A stretch of 64,000 nt of DNA. Source: Termitomyces sp. T153 (Eukaryota > Basidiomycota > Agaricomycetes > Agaricales > Lyophyllaceae). Shown piece after piece: positions 1-10,227 of this stretch (the first letter of the stretch is position 1; each line of letters starts with the position of its first letter). The DNA lies in NCBI GenBank assembly GCA_018296165.2, contig JACKQL020000001.1, forward strand, positions 2,542,001 to 2,606,000, read 5' to 3'. The notes under the pieces are model-generated. The model was not told where the DNA came from. It saw only the letters and a list, made by a program, of their open reading frames with translations, and did not search any database. The position numbers were made by a program, and so were the translations under genes.

Positions 1-2173
1 AAGGACATGGTACACTATGATCTGATATAAAACATTGATATAACGAAAAACGACGAGTCACAAGAAAAAGCTTACCATATTGCATTTAGCTGTCCAGTTC
101 AATAGGGTCTGGTTGGCCAAGCACGAATTCACCATCCCCAAAGGCTCTCACCCCCCATGCTGTACTATACGTCTGAAAGCGACCACTCAGGCTCTTTTGG
201 CCTCCATTTCGACACATAATTGTCAAGGTGTTCCATTGTAGATTTTTCTGCCCTCAAGGTAGCACATAGACCTTCTGCCTGAGCATGGAGTTTATTCGCA
301 GCAGCCTTTAAGGCGAGATACAAGGATAAGGGATAGTTGGGGATCCTTTGGGTGAATTGGGGTAGTTAGCGCCATCGTCATGTATGTCACCACAGAGCCT
401 GAGGACACACGATCTTCACTTGCTAGTCTTCGCTTTAGAAACTAGCCGACTGGGTTGAACATCAGTGACATATACCAGTATCGAGGTCCAATCGAGTAAT
501 TAGACTGATTGTTGCGCTCCCAAGTTGATTTTGACTTCGTTGGAGGCCGAGGGGTTGATTTTGACATCGACTCATCATGCTTCGTATTGACAATACAGGG
601 ACTGTCTGTGCTTGTGTCACTGAGACGGGAATGGTTATTACGAGTGTCTGGAATCGTTGTGATATCCTTTGGGTGGGGATATTTGGAGCATTTAATAGAA
701 TATTTTCATTAGGGACAAAACATACGTACGCGCATACGTCCTTATTCTTCGCGCGCGTCGAAGTGAAGGGTCATATTATAGTTTTGTAAGACTGCTGGAT
801 GGCGACCATTGGCATGGCCAACGCTGTATGACGTACCTCTGTTAACGGTGATGGAGTGCATATCAAGTTGATGGCTGAACAAGATTGAAGCCAGCACAGC
901 GGCAATAGCCTGACTTCAGATGAAATTCAATCTTCTGTCCTTCTGTCATCGGCATAGCCTCACCATGAATTCACTGAGGAGTATGCGCCTGGTGTGCAGA
1001 GGCCTTCGAAAATGCTCCCCTACCTTCGGAATCCGAGCTTCAAATTCGGGCCGACAGCATGACGATTGCACTCGAATTCTCGTCAGTGATGTACTCCCTT
1101 CTGATCCTTCGAAGAGAAAGGGATTATGTAGAGGACTCGAGAAAGGATAAAATTGTTGATTTCTAAAAAGTCGGTGTACCATTTTTGTAATTATCAGCCA
1201 TCTTTTGGTAGAAATCTTAGAGTACAAGAGGATTAGTTCCTCGCGTCCGTCTAGTAAACCCCACAGTCCTAATTTGAAATCGACCTGTTTTGGTTCAAAC
1301 ATTGTAGAAAGACAGAAGATTAGCTCCAGTCGCGAAACCAACGAATCCGTTCAGAACTAGATTTAGGATGTTGACCAGACCCCGCTTCTTCCGGCTTCCA
1401 ATTTTGCTTCAAGTCCTGGTCATCTAGCTGGTCCCGTTCACCCGGTGTTGGTGGTCCAACTCACGTCTACTGCGAAGGAGCACATCAAGTTCGTCCAGAA
1501 CTTATCAAACTCGTCAACGGCAGGGCTATGATGCATTTGGAAATGGACGAGTCCGAGGCCCTTTTGAAATATACGACGAAAATCTACGAGGACGCTACAC
1601 GGGAAGCTCTTAGCTCTTCTTGTTTGCGCTGAGGCATACAGTTCCTATGCAAAATTTAGAAGAGGAACAACACCATCCTTGATGAGACATACTCAATGGA
1701 CTCTCCATGCGAGGGAGTTGTGGAAAGCTTATGCTACAAGGCAGGATCAATTGAGGGAGTTGAGAACTAGATGAATACGTTGGAAAAACCGAGGCTTGCT
1801 TCACGGAATGTCCAGTTGCTTTGCAGGCAGTTGCTTCCTTGACAGTGAACAACGGAGCACGAGAGCAAGACAATGAGGTTGCTCCGAACCAAGATTCATC
1901 TACTGGTTCCAACAGAAGTACCTCTGTAGATGAAGACAGACAGCAGCTCGAGTCTGTTTAAATGCGGATAACTCATCTCTGGTTCAAAGATGAAGGGAAT
2001 CTCACATGATTCATTGAGTGGAGGTTACCAATACACAAGAAAGACGCGATGTGCCTCATTGTCCTTTTATACGGGGTATTCTTAAAAGACATCATGACAG
2101 GAGAGTCACACGCTGTAAATGCCGTGAGCAGCTGTGGGAGAACTCTACGTATACATACTGACACTACGAGGGC
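1..2173. other. Left-end intergenic region, no supported gene
   Basis: I find no gene here that I can support. Open frames are short and mostly without good start or splice signals. A plus-strand frame around 1440-1625 followed by another around 1605-1770 reads as plausible soluble protein, but they are in different frames, carry stops at their ends and show no recognisable domain. They could be exons of a decayed or unrecognised gene. The stretch may contain the promoter of the ATPase gene starting at 2174. Confidence 0.5.
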
Positions 2174-4848
2174 ATGGGTTTCCCAGCCTTCAAATATTCC
2201 ACTAGCCGCTCTTTTCGTTTATTAAAGACTTATATTACTTTTAGAGATTCCAAGCAATTCGCTCTTAATACTCATCGCTTCTACAGCAGTCGAGAACCAC
2301 TACCCCAACAAACTTCGACGAAGCAGCAACCATCAGGCTTGGACAATCGTTTATCACGTCCAGCTGAACAAAATGCTCTCCATGAGCGTGAAGACAGCAT
2401 CGCTAGTAGTATGCCAGGCTTCAACCCTCCAGGTGGGGCAGGACCCAACATAGGCCCAAGTGGATCTGCTAGCTCGTTCTCCTTCACACGTTCGCCTCTC
2501 TTGGACGCGGCGTTGACCACAGTCATCGGGTTGGGGATGGGTAAGCAGGTCATTTGCTATCGAGCTATTGCCCTGATCTATCTGTTTAGTGTTTGGCGGA
2601 GGCATTGCGTATGTGGCTTGGTATAAAAAGCGTGTGTTAGACAAGGTGACGCGTCTTTTCGAGATCATCGTTGTGCTTTCATCGATATAATGAACCGAAG
2701 ATCGAAGATGCGTTCGCCGCGGGATATGATCCTGCCCTCGAGCTTGCTACAAATCATGCGAAGCGATTGCCTTCCGAGGATGATGCAAACGAGGACAATC
2801 AGTTGCTCGATGACGCACCGTGGACAGGAAACATGCGACGAAAAGAACAGGATACTATTGACCGTATTGTTCAAGGCCACGAACCTGGACATTATTTCGT
2901 GCTTCTTGGTCCAAAGGTATACTGAAAGTCACTGTTTCTTTGGTTCATACATGTTGGTTGAACAAACAGGGTTCTGGGAAAGGGACGATGATCTTTGACT
3001 CCATGGCGGCATGTCAGGCCGAGGGGGTTTCCATGTGTGATGCTCACCCCGATCTTGAGGTGTTCAGGCTTAGGCTTGGAAAGGCGCTAAACTTTGAATT
3101 CAATGAGGACTCTCAAACCGGGTTGTTCCAACGTCGAGATCCAAGGGAAGGTTAGTCTTGTAATATCTTCTCGATCTTGTCATGCTCAACCTTGTGAGTG
3201 TACAGGTGGGCCAGCCTTAGACATTGAAAGAGGTATATGATCCTCCTTGCCCTCAGCTGTCTGCGCCCATACTCACACAAGCCAGCTTTCAACAAGCTGG
3301 AAAAGGTTGCATTGCGCTCTGCACGCAAGACTGGTCGTCCTCTTGTCTTAATCATCAATAATATTCACTTCTTAAAAAATGATGACGAGGGACGCAACAT
3401 GATCTTGCAACTGCAGCAGAAGGCAGAAGCATGGGCCGCTAGTGGTAAGATGCTTCCGCCAAAAGAAATTAGGCGTTCTTTCGATTGAGGTTGTTTTCAG
3501 GCATTCTCACGATGGTTTTTAGCTCGTAAGTGGACGAAGTAATTACTAATAGCCTTTGTACATACTTTGACTTACGGCGATAGTGACGACTTTTGGCCAT
3601 TTCACATCATGCGTACGTGCTCATTTTGAAAAACGAACTAACTTTTTGACAAGCTTCGATTCCAGGCAAAAATGGCAGTCGTATGCAGGTCAGATAGATC
3701 TTTCTCCCCTTTCCCCTGTTTGTTCCACCAAACTCATGAAGTCTAATCTAAACAGGTGCTGTCAATAGACGACCTTAATCCCACCGAATCATTGCACGCA
3801 ATAAATCGCATGCGTTTGAGCAGCCGTCGTTCACCTGCAACTCTTGGGCAGCTGAAGGAAGCTGTGTCTCTGGTCGGTGGTCGCCTCTCATATTTAAACA
3901 AGGTGTCTAGTTTTGTGTTGGCTGCCATTGCACAAGCAGCTGATAGATCTCTACAAGGTTGCAAAGGCTAAGAATATGAAGGAAACGGCCGAAGGCCTCA
4001 AAAATGTTGAAAAAGGGTGGCTTCTTAGCCAGATTGGTAAGTGTGATCAAATGACTATTGACTGCTCGGTCTTGTTTCTGACAGGATTTTGCAAAGGATT
4101 GATCCCTGACTGTGACGACGATGTTATGGATGAGGTATGGATATTTGTACCCGCCATGAGATGAGACTCAGACTTGGAAAAGCAAAAATGGAGCTCATGC
4201 TCCTGGCTTCTACTGCAAGAATTTGTCAAGATGCACCAAGAACAAGAAGCTATCCGTCAAGCTGCATTAGTAGCCGGTGAATCTGTTTCAGAAGACAGAC
4301 TGGGGCTGCCTGCCATTCCTTATGTGAATTATCCAACTTATTATCATGATGTTCTCTGTCCATGCTGATTGCCACTAGTGGAGGTGTCGTCAAATTATGA
4401 CGCGAGCTGATTTTATGGAAGGTCAGTAATCAGTATACATCGTTGAGCATATATGAACTGAGAATATCTCTATAGAATTGGACCGTATCAACGTCATTGC
4501 CATTGACGTGCGTTCACATACCCTCTTCACTGCGTTCGTGTTGGTGAATTGAATTTCAAGATTGATCACAATGTACGACCAGACTCGATGTTAATTCTTC
4601 ACGCTGCCCAAGAAGTGGTGTCAAAAGAAGGCTTCCAGGAACTTCTTGATAACGTCCGAGATAGAATCGACGAGATCGAGAGCTTGCACAGGACACGTGA
4701 ATTGACGGTATGTCTTCTATTATCAAGCACTTTAAGATTCTCACCGGAGACTGCTCTGTTCCAGTTCAAGGATGTCGACCAGGGAGATCGTATTGCTGTA
4801 ACGGTGGATAAGGGCGGAGGGAACATTTTTGGCGGTCGAATCGTATAA
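2174..4848 (+). CDS. Mitochondrial-type P-loop (AAA/Orc1-like) ATPase with N-terminal membrane anchor
   Basis: The gene has about ten exons and encodes roughly 650 residues. The ATG at 2174 opens a basic, Ser/Arg-rich N-terminus that looks like a mitochondrial presequence. A hydrophobic helix follows, formed across the first splice (exon 1 ends at 2540, exon 2 starts at 2590, reading GMVFGGGIAYVAW). A Walker A motif GPKGSGKGTM is created by the splice near 2916-2970. A Walker B-like strand LVLIINNIHFL lies near 3340-3370, with SSDDF/FWPF after it, as in AAA/Orc1-like ATPases. The C-terminal part (DSMLILHAAQEVV, then LHRTREL) looks conserved in style and ends at the TAA at 4846. I infer a membrane-anchored organellar ATPase. 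It resembles, but is not clearly, the Yme2/RNA12 group: no RRM is visible. Substrate is unknown. Confidence 0.72.
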
Positions 4849-5231
4849 ACGAGATTGCATGATGGCATCACTTTCCACACTCTTCTGTACAATCGCTCAT
4901 CCATTTTTATGTCGTATCTCAAAGGCCTCCGAATCATGTCAGAAATTCTATGGCTTTTTGTCCTTATATGGAAGCAGAAGGGGCAGCGGCAATAGTTAGA
5001 ATTCCGCTAAGCGATGTTTGCTACTCCAGTTGATGGAAACGTCGACGTATGTATGTGAGGAGACTGGAAATAAAGCAATGAAAGGACATCAAGGAGAAGG
5101 ACACAATAATAAACTACAGTGCATCTTGTACATATTCTTGGGAAGTGGGGGAGGAGGGTTGCATTGCAATAGTAGGTCCATTATGAAATAATCCGGGTTT
5201 CCGGAGTGGCCAACACAAGGGACCGGAGGAT

Positions 5232-7406
5232 CTACGCCACGATCGCAACAGGCTTGGATTCGTCTTTCTTGCCCGCAGCAGCCTCTGCTTCGCGCACGGC
5301 CTTTTCAGCTTCAAGTTTTCTCTGCTCTATCTCCTTCATCTGTTGCGCAAGCTTCTCCTTCACACCCTGACCAGGCCCGGCTGTCTTATTGAACGTAACG
5401 CTCTTATTGTGACTGGTAGAGCCGCCCATAGATCCTGTCTCTGGCGTTGATACAGTAACTAAGGGTGCTGTTGTGCTGAGACCACGGTGGAAGGACGACG
5501 GTAATACGCGACCTTCCGGATGAACGAAAGGACATCCTGCACGCGTGCAGGCAGCACCAAATCGGCATTGGGTGGTGTTAGGGTTGGTCCGAGGTGGATG
5601 GCTGAATGAGCAGCCTGGCCGTGTGCATGCTATGCCAAAACGACAAGGAACAGAAGAAATGTGCGCATGAGCTGGAGACACAGAAACAGAGACTGTGTGT
5701 TCAAGAGCTGTGAACACATTAGTTACACAACACCTCGTCATTCGTTATAGTTCACGTACATTGGGGATTAAGAACTGCAGGGCTAACGTGACTCTTTATG
5801 CAATCTTTGTCCTGACAATCTTTGCCTTTCTCACAAGCTTCGTTGCTTAACACCACACCACTTTCGGCAGTGGCCACCGGTGAGGGGTGGGCGTAACGAC
5901 ATTGCGCGTTAGTACACTTGATGCTGAATTTGCATAGGGTAGGTGACTGTGGTCGTTCGGGAAGTGCGTAGCCTAGACGTTGGGGGGCAGGGGAGTCGAG
6001 TGGCATGGGGACAATGGATGTGATTGGTGTAATTGGAGCAGGAGCAACGACGGGTGCATGAGAAGCCGGAGGATCGTTCGCAGGGGAAGGCTCTGAAGGT
6101 TTCGGAGTTGGAGGTGAAGCGGCCATTGTCGTTGAACCTCCTCTTCCTCTATTCGACCCTCCCCCTCTTCCGCCTCTGATTCCGCCTCTACCTCTACCTC
6201 TACCATTCACATCAGTCCCATTAATCTGTCCTTGGAATCCGTTGTTCATGCCACCTGAAAAAATCCCTATATCACCTGGCATGCCTTGCATCGGGAAACC
6301 ACCAGGCCCGACAAATTGTCCGCCATTCATCATACTCGTCATTTGGGCCATTAATGCCATCTGGTTCATCAGAATATCTTGGAATACCATAGGATTGGCC
6401 ATGCCTGCCATGGCAGACATGTCCATTCCACCAGCACCACCCATCCCAGGATACCCTCCACCCATCATAATATTCTGCTCGGAAGAGCTATTCACGATAT
6501 TATCGATTCGGGATTGAATCTCATCGTGTTGATACCCATTGGGTGCGTTCGCGTTCCTGCCAGGAACATTTTGACCACCTATGCGGTCAATCAAACTCCT
6601 CGAGTGAGCGTGAGAGTTTGCCCCGCCTTCGTTACGAGTCATAGCTCTCGGCCCCGTCGGCAAGTCTGTACGTCGCGACTTGTTCGGATGGCTGGGGGAT
6701 GGAGATCGAGCGGAGGCTAAGCGCTTGTGACCAGATGGTGCAGAACTAGGAAGAGCTTGGTTTAATGCCTGCTGATACACATTGTTGCGTGGCGGCGGGG
6801 GCTGCCGGTGAGAAGTATCGGCGGAGACATGAGGGGCGTCGCGTGGAAGAGGTTCGGATGCCGAAGGTTCTAATTGCTGGGTGTCGTCCACCTCTGTCGC
6901 ACCCTTCGATGCTTCGGCAAATAACCAATCCGTAAAACTGGGGTCTAGGAAATATCAACGGCAAGTCATACGAACGAAGGAGGCAACACACCGAAATCAG
7001 AACCAATTACTACGAGAAAAAAGGAGAATCAATAACGAGGAATAAGAAGAGCCCAAATGCCACATACAATCTTCTAGTTCAGTAGTAATTTGTGCTATAG
7101 TGGTAAAGTTAACCAGGAATTGTTGGACAGGGCTAAATCAAGCTTACTCACCTGCGGTCTTGTTATTGATGACCATAATTGTAATATACTCTGCCATAAC
7201 AGGATCTACAATGTAATGAATACTCGTTGAGTCACAAGCGACTACCAAAAAAAAACTTACCTGCGTCTTGGCTAAACCCTCGTTTCGTGAGTTCATCTTG
7301 GATAGATTGCTATCCGAAAATCAGTTTAGATGACAAGAAAAAGAAAGAATGCAAGGACCTGAAGGGCCGTAGCGCGCTCAGTACCAATAGTCAGGCCAAA
7401 CGGCAT
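5232..7406 (-). CDS. NAB2: Nab2/ZC3H14-type poly(A)-binding CCCH zinc-finger protein
   Basis: Nab2 binds poly(A) RNA in the nucleus, limits tail length and helps export mRNA. The start is the ATG at 7406. The N-terminal Nab2/PWI-like helical domain is split over small exons and splices to MPFGLTIGTERATALQ, then QDELTKRGF, DPVMAEYITIMVINNKTA, AQITTELED and LIGSDFDPSF. An 18-nt mini-exon (6992-7009) supplies LIGSDF. The middle is Met/Gly-rich, with an RGG-type run near 6125-6210 suited to RNA binding or arginine methylation. Four Nab2-class fingers (C-x5-C-x4-C-x3-H) follow: CKFSIKCTNAQCRYAH, CEKGKDCQDKDCIKSH, CRFGIACTRPGCSFSH and CRFGAACTRAGCPFVH. An intron (about 5702-5752) separates the second and third. 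A charged coiled-coil tail ends at the TAG at 5232. Yeast Nab2 has seven fingers, so this has fewer recognisable ones. Confidence 0.9.
6992..7009 (-). other. NAB2: 18-nt mini-exon of NAB2
   Basis: On the minus strand the six codons for LIGSDF (the first split) sit between an AG acceptor (ctcgtag) and a GT donor (gtgtgttg). Skipping it would remove part of the N-terminal domain, whose family sequence normally continues ELEDLIG. The reading frame and family similarity both require it. Confidence 0.75.
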
Positions 7407-9098
7407 AACTTCACTAGTTCAAACGTCAACGACGCCGACCAAGTGCCTTTGAATCTCCGCTCCAACAATCTCTTAACCAAATAGCTTCAAAGCCCATTGA
7501 GATGACGTAATACATGCCACTTCCACGCACGTGGTTGAGTCAACCATGTGTGCTGCCTGCGTTTCCTTCCTTGCTCAAAAATGCTGGATTCGTCGTGATA
7601 TGATTTTGGAAATTTTTCTGAAGGTCCTCTAGGCTTCTGAAGCAATCTTCCGTTGGGTAGGCTGTCTGAGATTGAACAACCCTTACCCTGGCTACGTTTC
7701 ACAGAAAAACAGACGATATCGATAACGTATGATGAGTACGTCTACAGCGATCTCCTGTCATCTTCCAATTATTGAGATTTATCTCCGATACGACTAGGTA
7801 CCTGGTAATTTGAGTTTTACCTAAGAACCTGTATACTTAGTCAAAGCGGGTCTAGGTAACAACGGAGTGGCGGATTGCCCTCAAATGCATACGTGTTTTT
7901 TTGGTGCATGCTTCAAGGAGAATGCGCCGATATGGTCAAATCAGTGGGATTCGGAATGGGAGTATCCGAAACTCATCTAAACGGTCCTATCACGTCTGAG
8001 TGGCAGAGGGCACCAAATTAGTGTAGAATCCTCTGATAGCACCTAGATAACGATGTTGAAGTACTGATGTGTGATTTTATTCGTGTCGCAGCTGGTGTCA
8101 TTCTACCAACTTTACACAAGTTAATTTTTACCTAATTTTGAGCATCGTCCGGCCCACACAGTGAATTAGTAAAAGCGAAGGAAGAAAAGGGGGCATCATG
8201 AGAGAACGTATCAATGGGGATTTTTGAAATAATGACAAGTGGAATGACGCCTCTGTACAGCCCTTGATCCTGAAGTAGAAAGACGATTGATGCTGAGCGC
8301 TGAACGTTTCAACGCTGAGTAAGTATGTGCTTACTGAATGCAGTGATCCTGAATATAACATTGCATGTCCACATGTTTCCTGTGATTTTCCCCGGTCGCC
8401 ACTAACAGACCACGAGAAATTTTGACATATGTGGGAACCGACCTAAAGAGCTCAGCGCTCAGCGCTCAGTAGCCTCAAGCACGCCCCAAGATGATATGTT
8501 GCTACCCAAGAGCTGATGCACTGCATTTGAATTTCGAGGCAGGACCAGAAGTTATCGTTGTGAGCAAAAGAATAACAGATTTTGAGAAGGTGGGCCACTT
8601 ATGACAATCTCATGGAGATCTGATTATCTCGGTCATCGTCATTTTTGAAATCGCCGATACGCAATCCGGCGCGAAATCCGTCATCAGGTGTTCATACTCA
8701 CTATCACAAAAATTCAACGATGACAGGTCCCGTGAGATGAAGTAGCATGGTGTATTAACCCCACAAGCAATTTAGGTTACTTGGCCGCTTCTACTCAGTC
8801 AAGATTGCCATCGCGTGTAAATATAGTTATTTTGGAATGTTTTTGGGCTGTTGAGATACGCATGGTATTGTAAGATGAGGATATAATGACAAGTAAAAGG
8901 AGTGTGGAGCGATAAGTTAATAACGCTTTGGGAATTAAGGACAACTACAACAACAGGAGAATGTCACAGGAAGGCGTCTTCGACATATATGATACATGTT
9001 GAATGATGAGGGGTATAAATGTTGTGTCCATGTGTATGCAGATTGTTACAATTGTATGCAGGTGATAAATGAGAAACGAGATGAAACATGCAGAGATG
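7407..9098. other. Intergenic region between NAB2 and the cyclin gene
   Basis: I see no supported gene. The region should carry the NAB2 promoter on its left side and the 3' end of the cyclin gene on its right. Open frames are short and unconserved in appearance. A small repeat with inverted copies lies at 8292-8469 and is listed separately. Confidence 0.6.
8292..8469. repeat. Inverted-repeat-bounded element with heptamer array
   Basis: GCTGAGCGCTGA at 8292-8303 is matched by its perfect reverse complement TCAGCGCTCAGC at 8452-8463. The right end is a short tandem array of the heptamer GCTCAGC (8450-8469, almost three units). A further CGCTGAG copy lies at 8313-8319. It could be a small MITE-like insertion, a minisatellite pair or a regulatory hairpin. 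No target-site duplication was identified. Confidence 0.5.
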
Positions 9099-10124
9099 TC
9101 ACCATCGCGATGGGATAGCCAGCGCAGACATCTGAGACTTAAGTGGATGAACTTGGGGCATCGAGCTTTGTAAAGTAAATATTGGAGTCGAGTCCAAACC
9201 TTTGACCCTGGCGCTGTAATCCTCGCCACCCACTGGAGTCGCCGGCGATGCTGAAGAGGCTGGAGAAGTGGACGTCGAATAGCTAGGTGACGGCGTTTGC
9301 GGCGAACGAGCCGTCCATGACGCCGACTGAACGGTAGCTGGTGGCGTTTGCTCCCGGTGATTGCCAAAGTTGGGTATCGGGCTGGTTGTGGCGTTGGGTT
9401 CGGGAGCGGGTGAAGGAGTGGTGGTGGTGGAAGCGGAAGCAGCGGCTGCCTTGGCAGCGCGTTTTGACACCATCGATAATGCATATGTTGGGTATGGTCC
9501 ACTCGATGATTTGAAGTCTTCTTGTAGTCGTTTCCCGAAGATGGCGAGGATATTATTGTCGACATTCAACTCCCACTCCAGATAGTTACACATTTCGCGC
9601 TCCATCTGGTTTATCTCTCGCAGATTAAACATGCCCTGTGCCACAATCCCCCATGACTTGTTGGAATACGTATCATCACATATAACCTTTGAAGCGATCA
9701 TGAAAGCAGATATCCACAGACGATGACCAGATGATCCTCGTGCAGTTGGAAAACGAGCTTTAAGGCGCTGCAGCAGGATCAGGGAGGCGAACGTCACACA
9801 TGAGGGAAGTTTCGTTCTATGCAGGCCATAAGCGATGAACACAGCGAGAGGAGACTGTTTATTCGGGGTAGACGCAGCGGCAGGGTCTGGACAGTCAAAT
9901 AGATGGTTGATGAAGCGAGCAGCAAGGGTAGCGACGTCCTCATGACCATAAAAAGGATCGTTTCGATGTGGACGCTCAACGCTATGGGAATTCTTCGAGC
10001 GCTTAGATTGACAGTGTTTGAAATTCAGCTAACAACTTACTGCTGGCGGGACCACTTGTTGGTACCGATTACGGGATGCATTAGTGGACATTTTCTGGGA
10101 GTCGGGTTGGTGGGAAGAAGACAT
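9099..10124 (-). CDS. Pho85-type (PCL/Pho80-like) cyclin
   Basis: This is a cyclin that should bind and direct a Pho85/CDK5-like kinase in cell-cycle entry, polarity or nutrient control. The ATG at 10124 starts a short Ser/Gln-rich exon (MSSSHQPDSQKM), and an intron (about 10000-10040) leads to the cyclin box. Visible conserved pieces are VATLAARFINHLFDC, TFASLILLQRLKARFP, HRLWISAFMIASKVICDDT, YSNKSWGIVAQ and LREINQMEREMCNYLEWEL, the standard order in PCL1/2-type cyclins. The C-terminal third is a low-complexity Ser/Thr/Pro/Ala tail with several S/T-P sites, ending at 9099. Total length is about 310 residues. A minus-strand TATATAA at 10221-10227 lies about 97 bp before the ATG. Which PCL subgroup it belongs to cannot be decided by eye. 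Confidence 0.85.
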
Positions 10125-10220
10125 CTGAATCGGTCACAGGAAGGACAGAAACGCAAGTAAAACAAGCGTAATGATAATCTACGAGGAGAACGTCAGTAAT
10201 CCTAAAAGAATGACAGTTCG

Positions 10221-10227
10221 TTATATA
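10221..10227 (-). promoter_or_regulatory. TATA-like box upstream of the cyclin gene
   Basis: Read on the minus strand this is TATATAA, placed 97 nt upstream of the cyclin start codon at 10124. The position is compatible with a core promoter and a 5' leader of about 60 nt. It is inferred from position only. Confidence 0.4.

Noticed and set aside
6242..6720. Plus-strand frames of 91 and 113 codons
   Set aside because: Antisense shadows of the Met/Gly-rich middle of NAB2.
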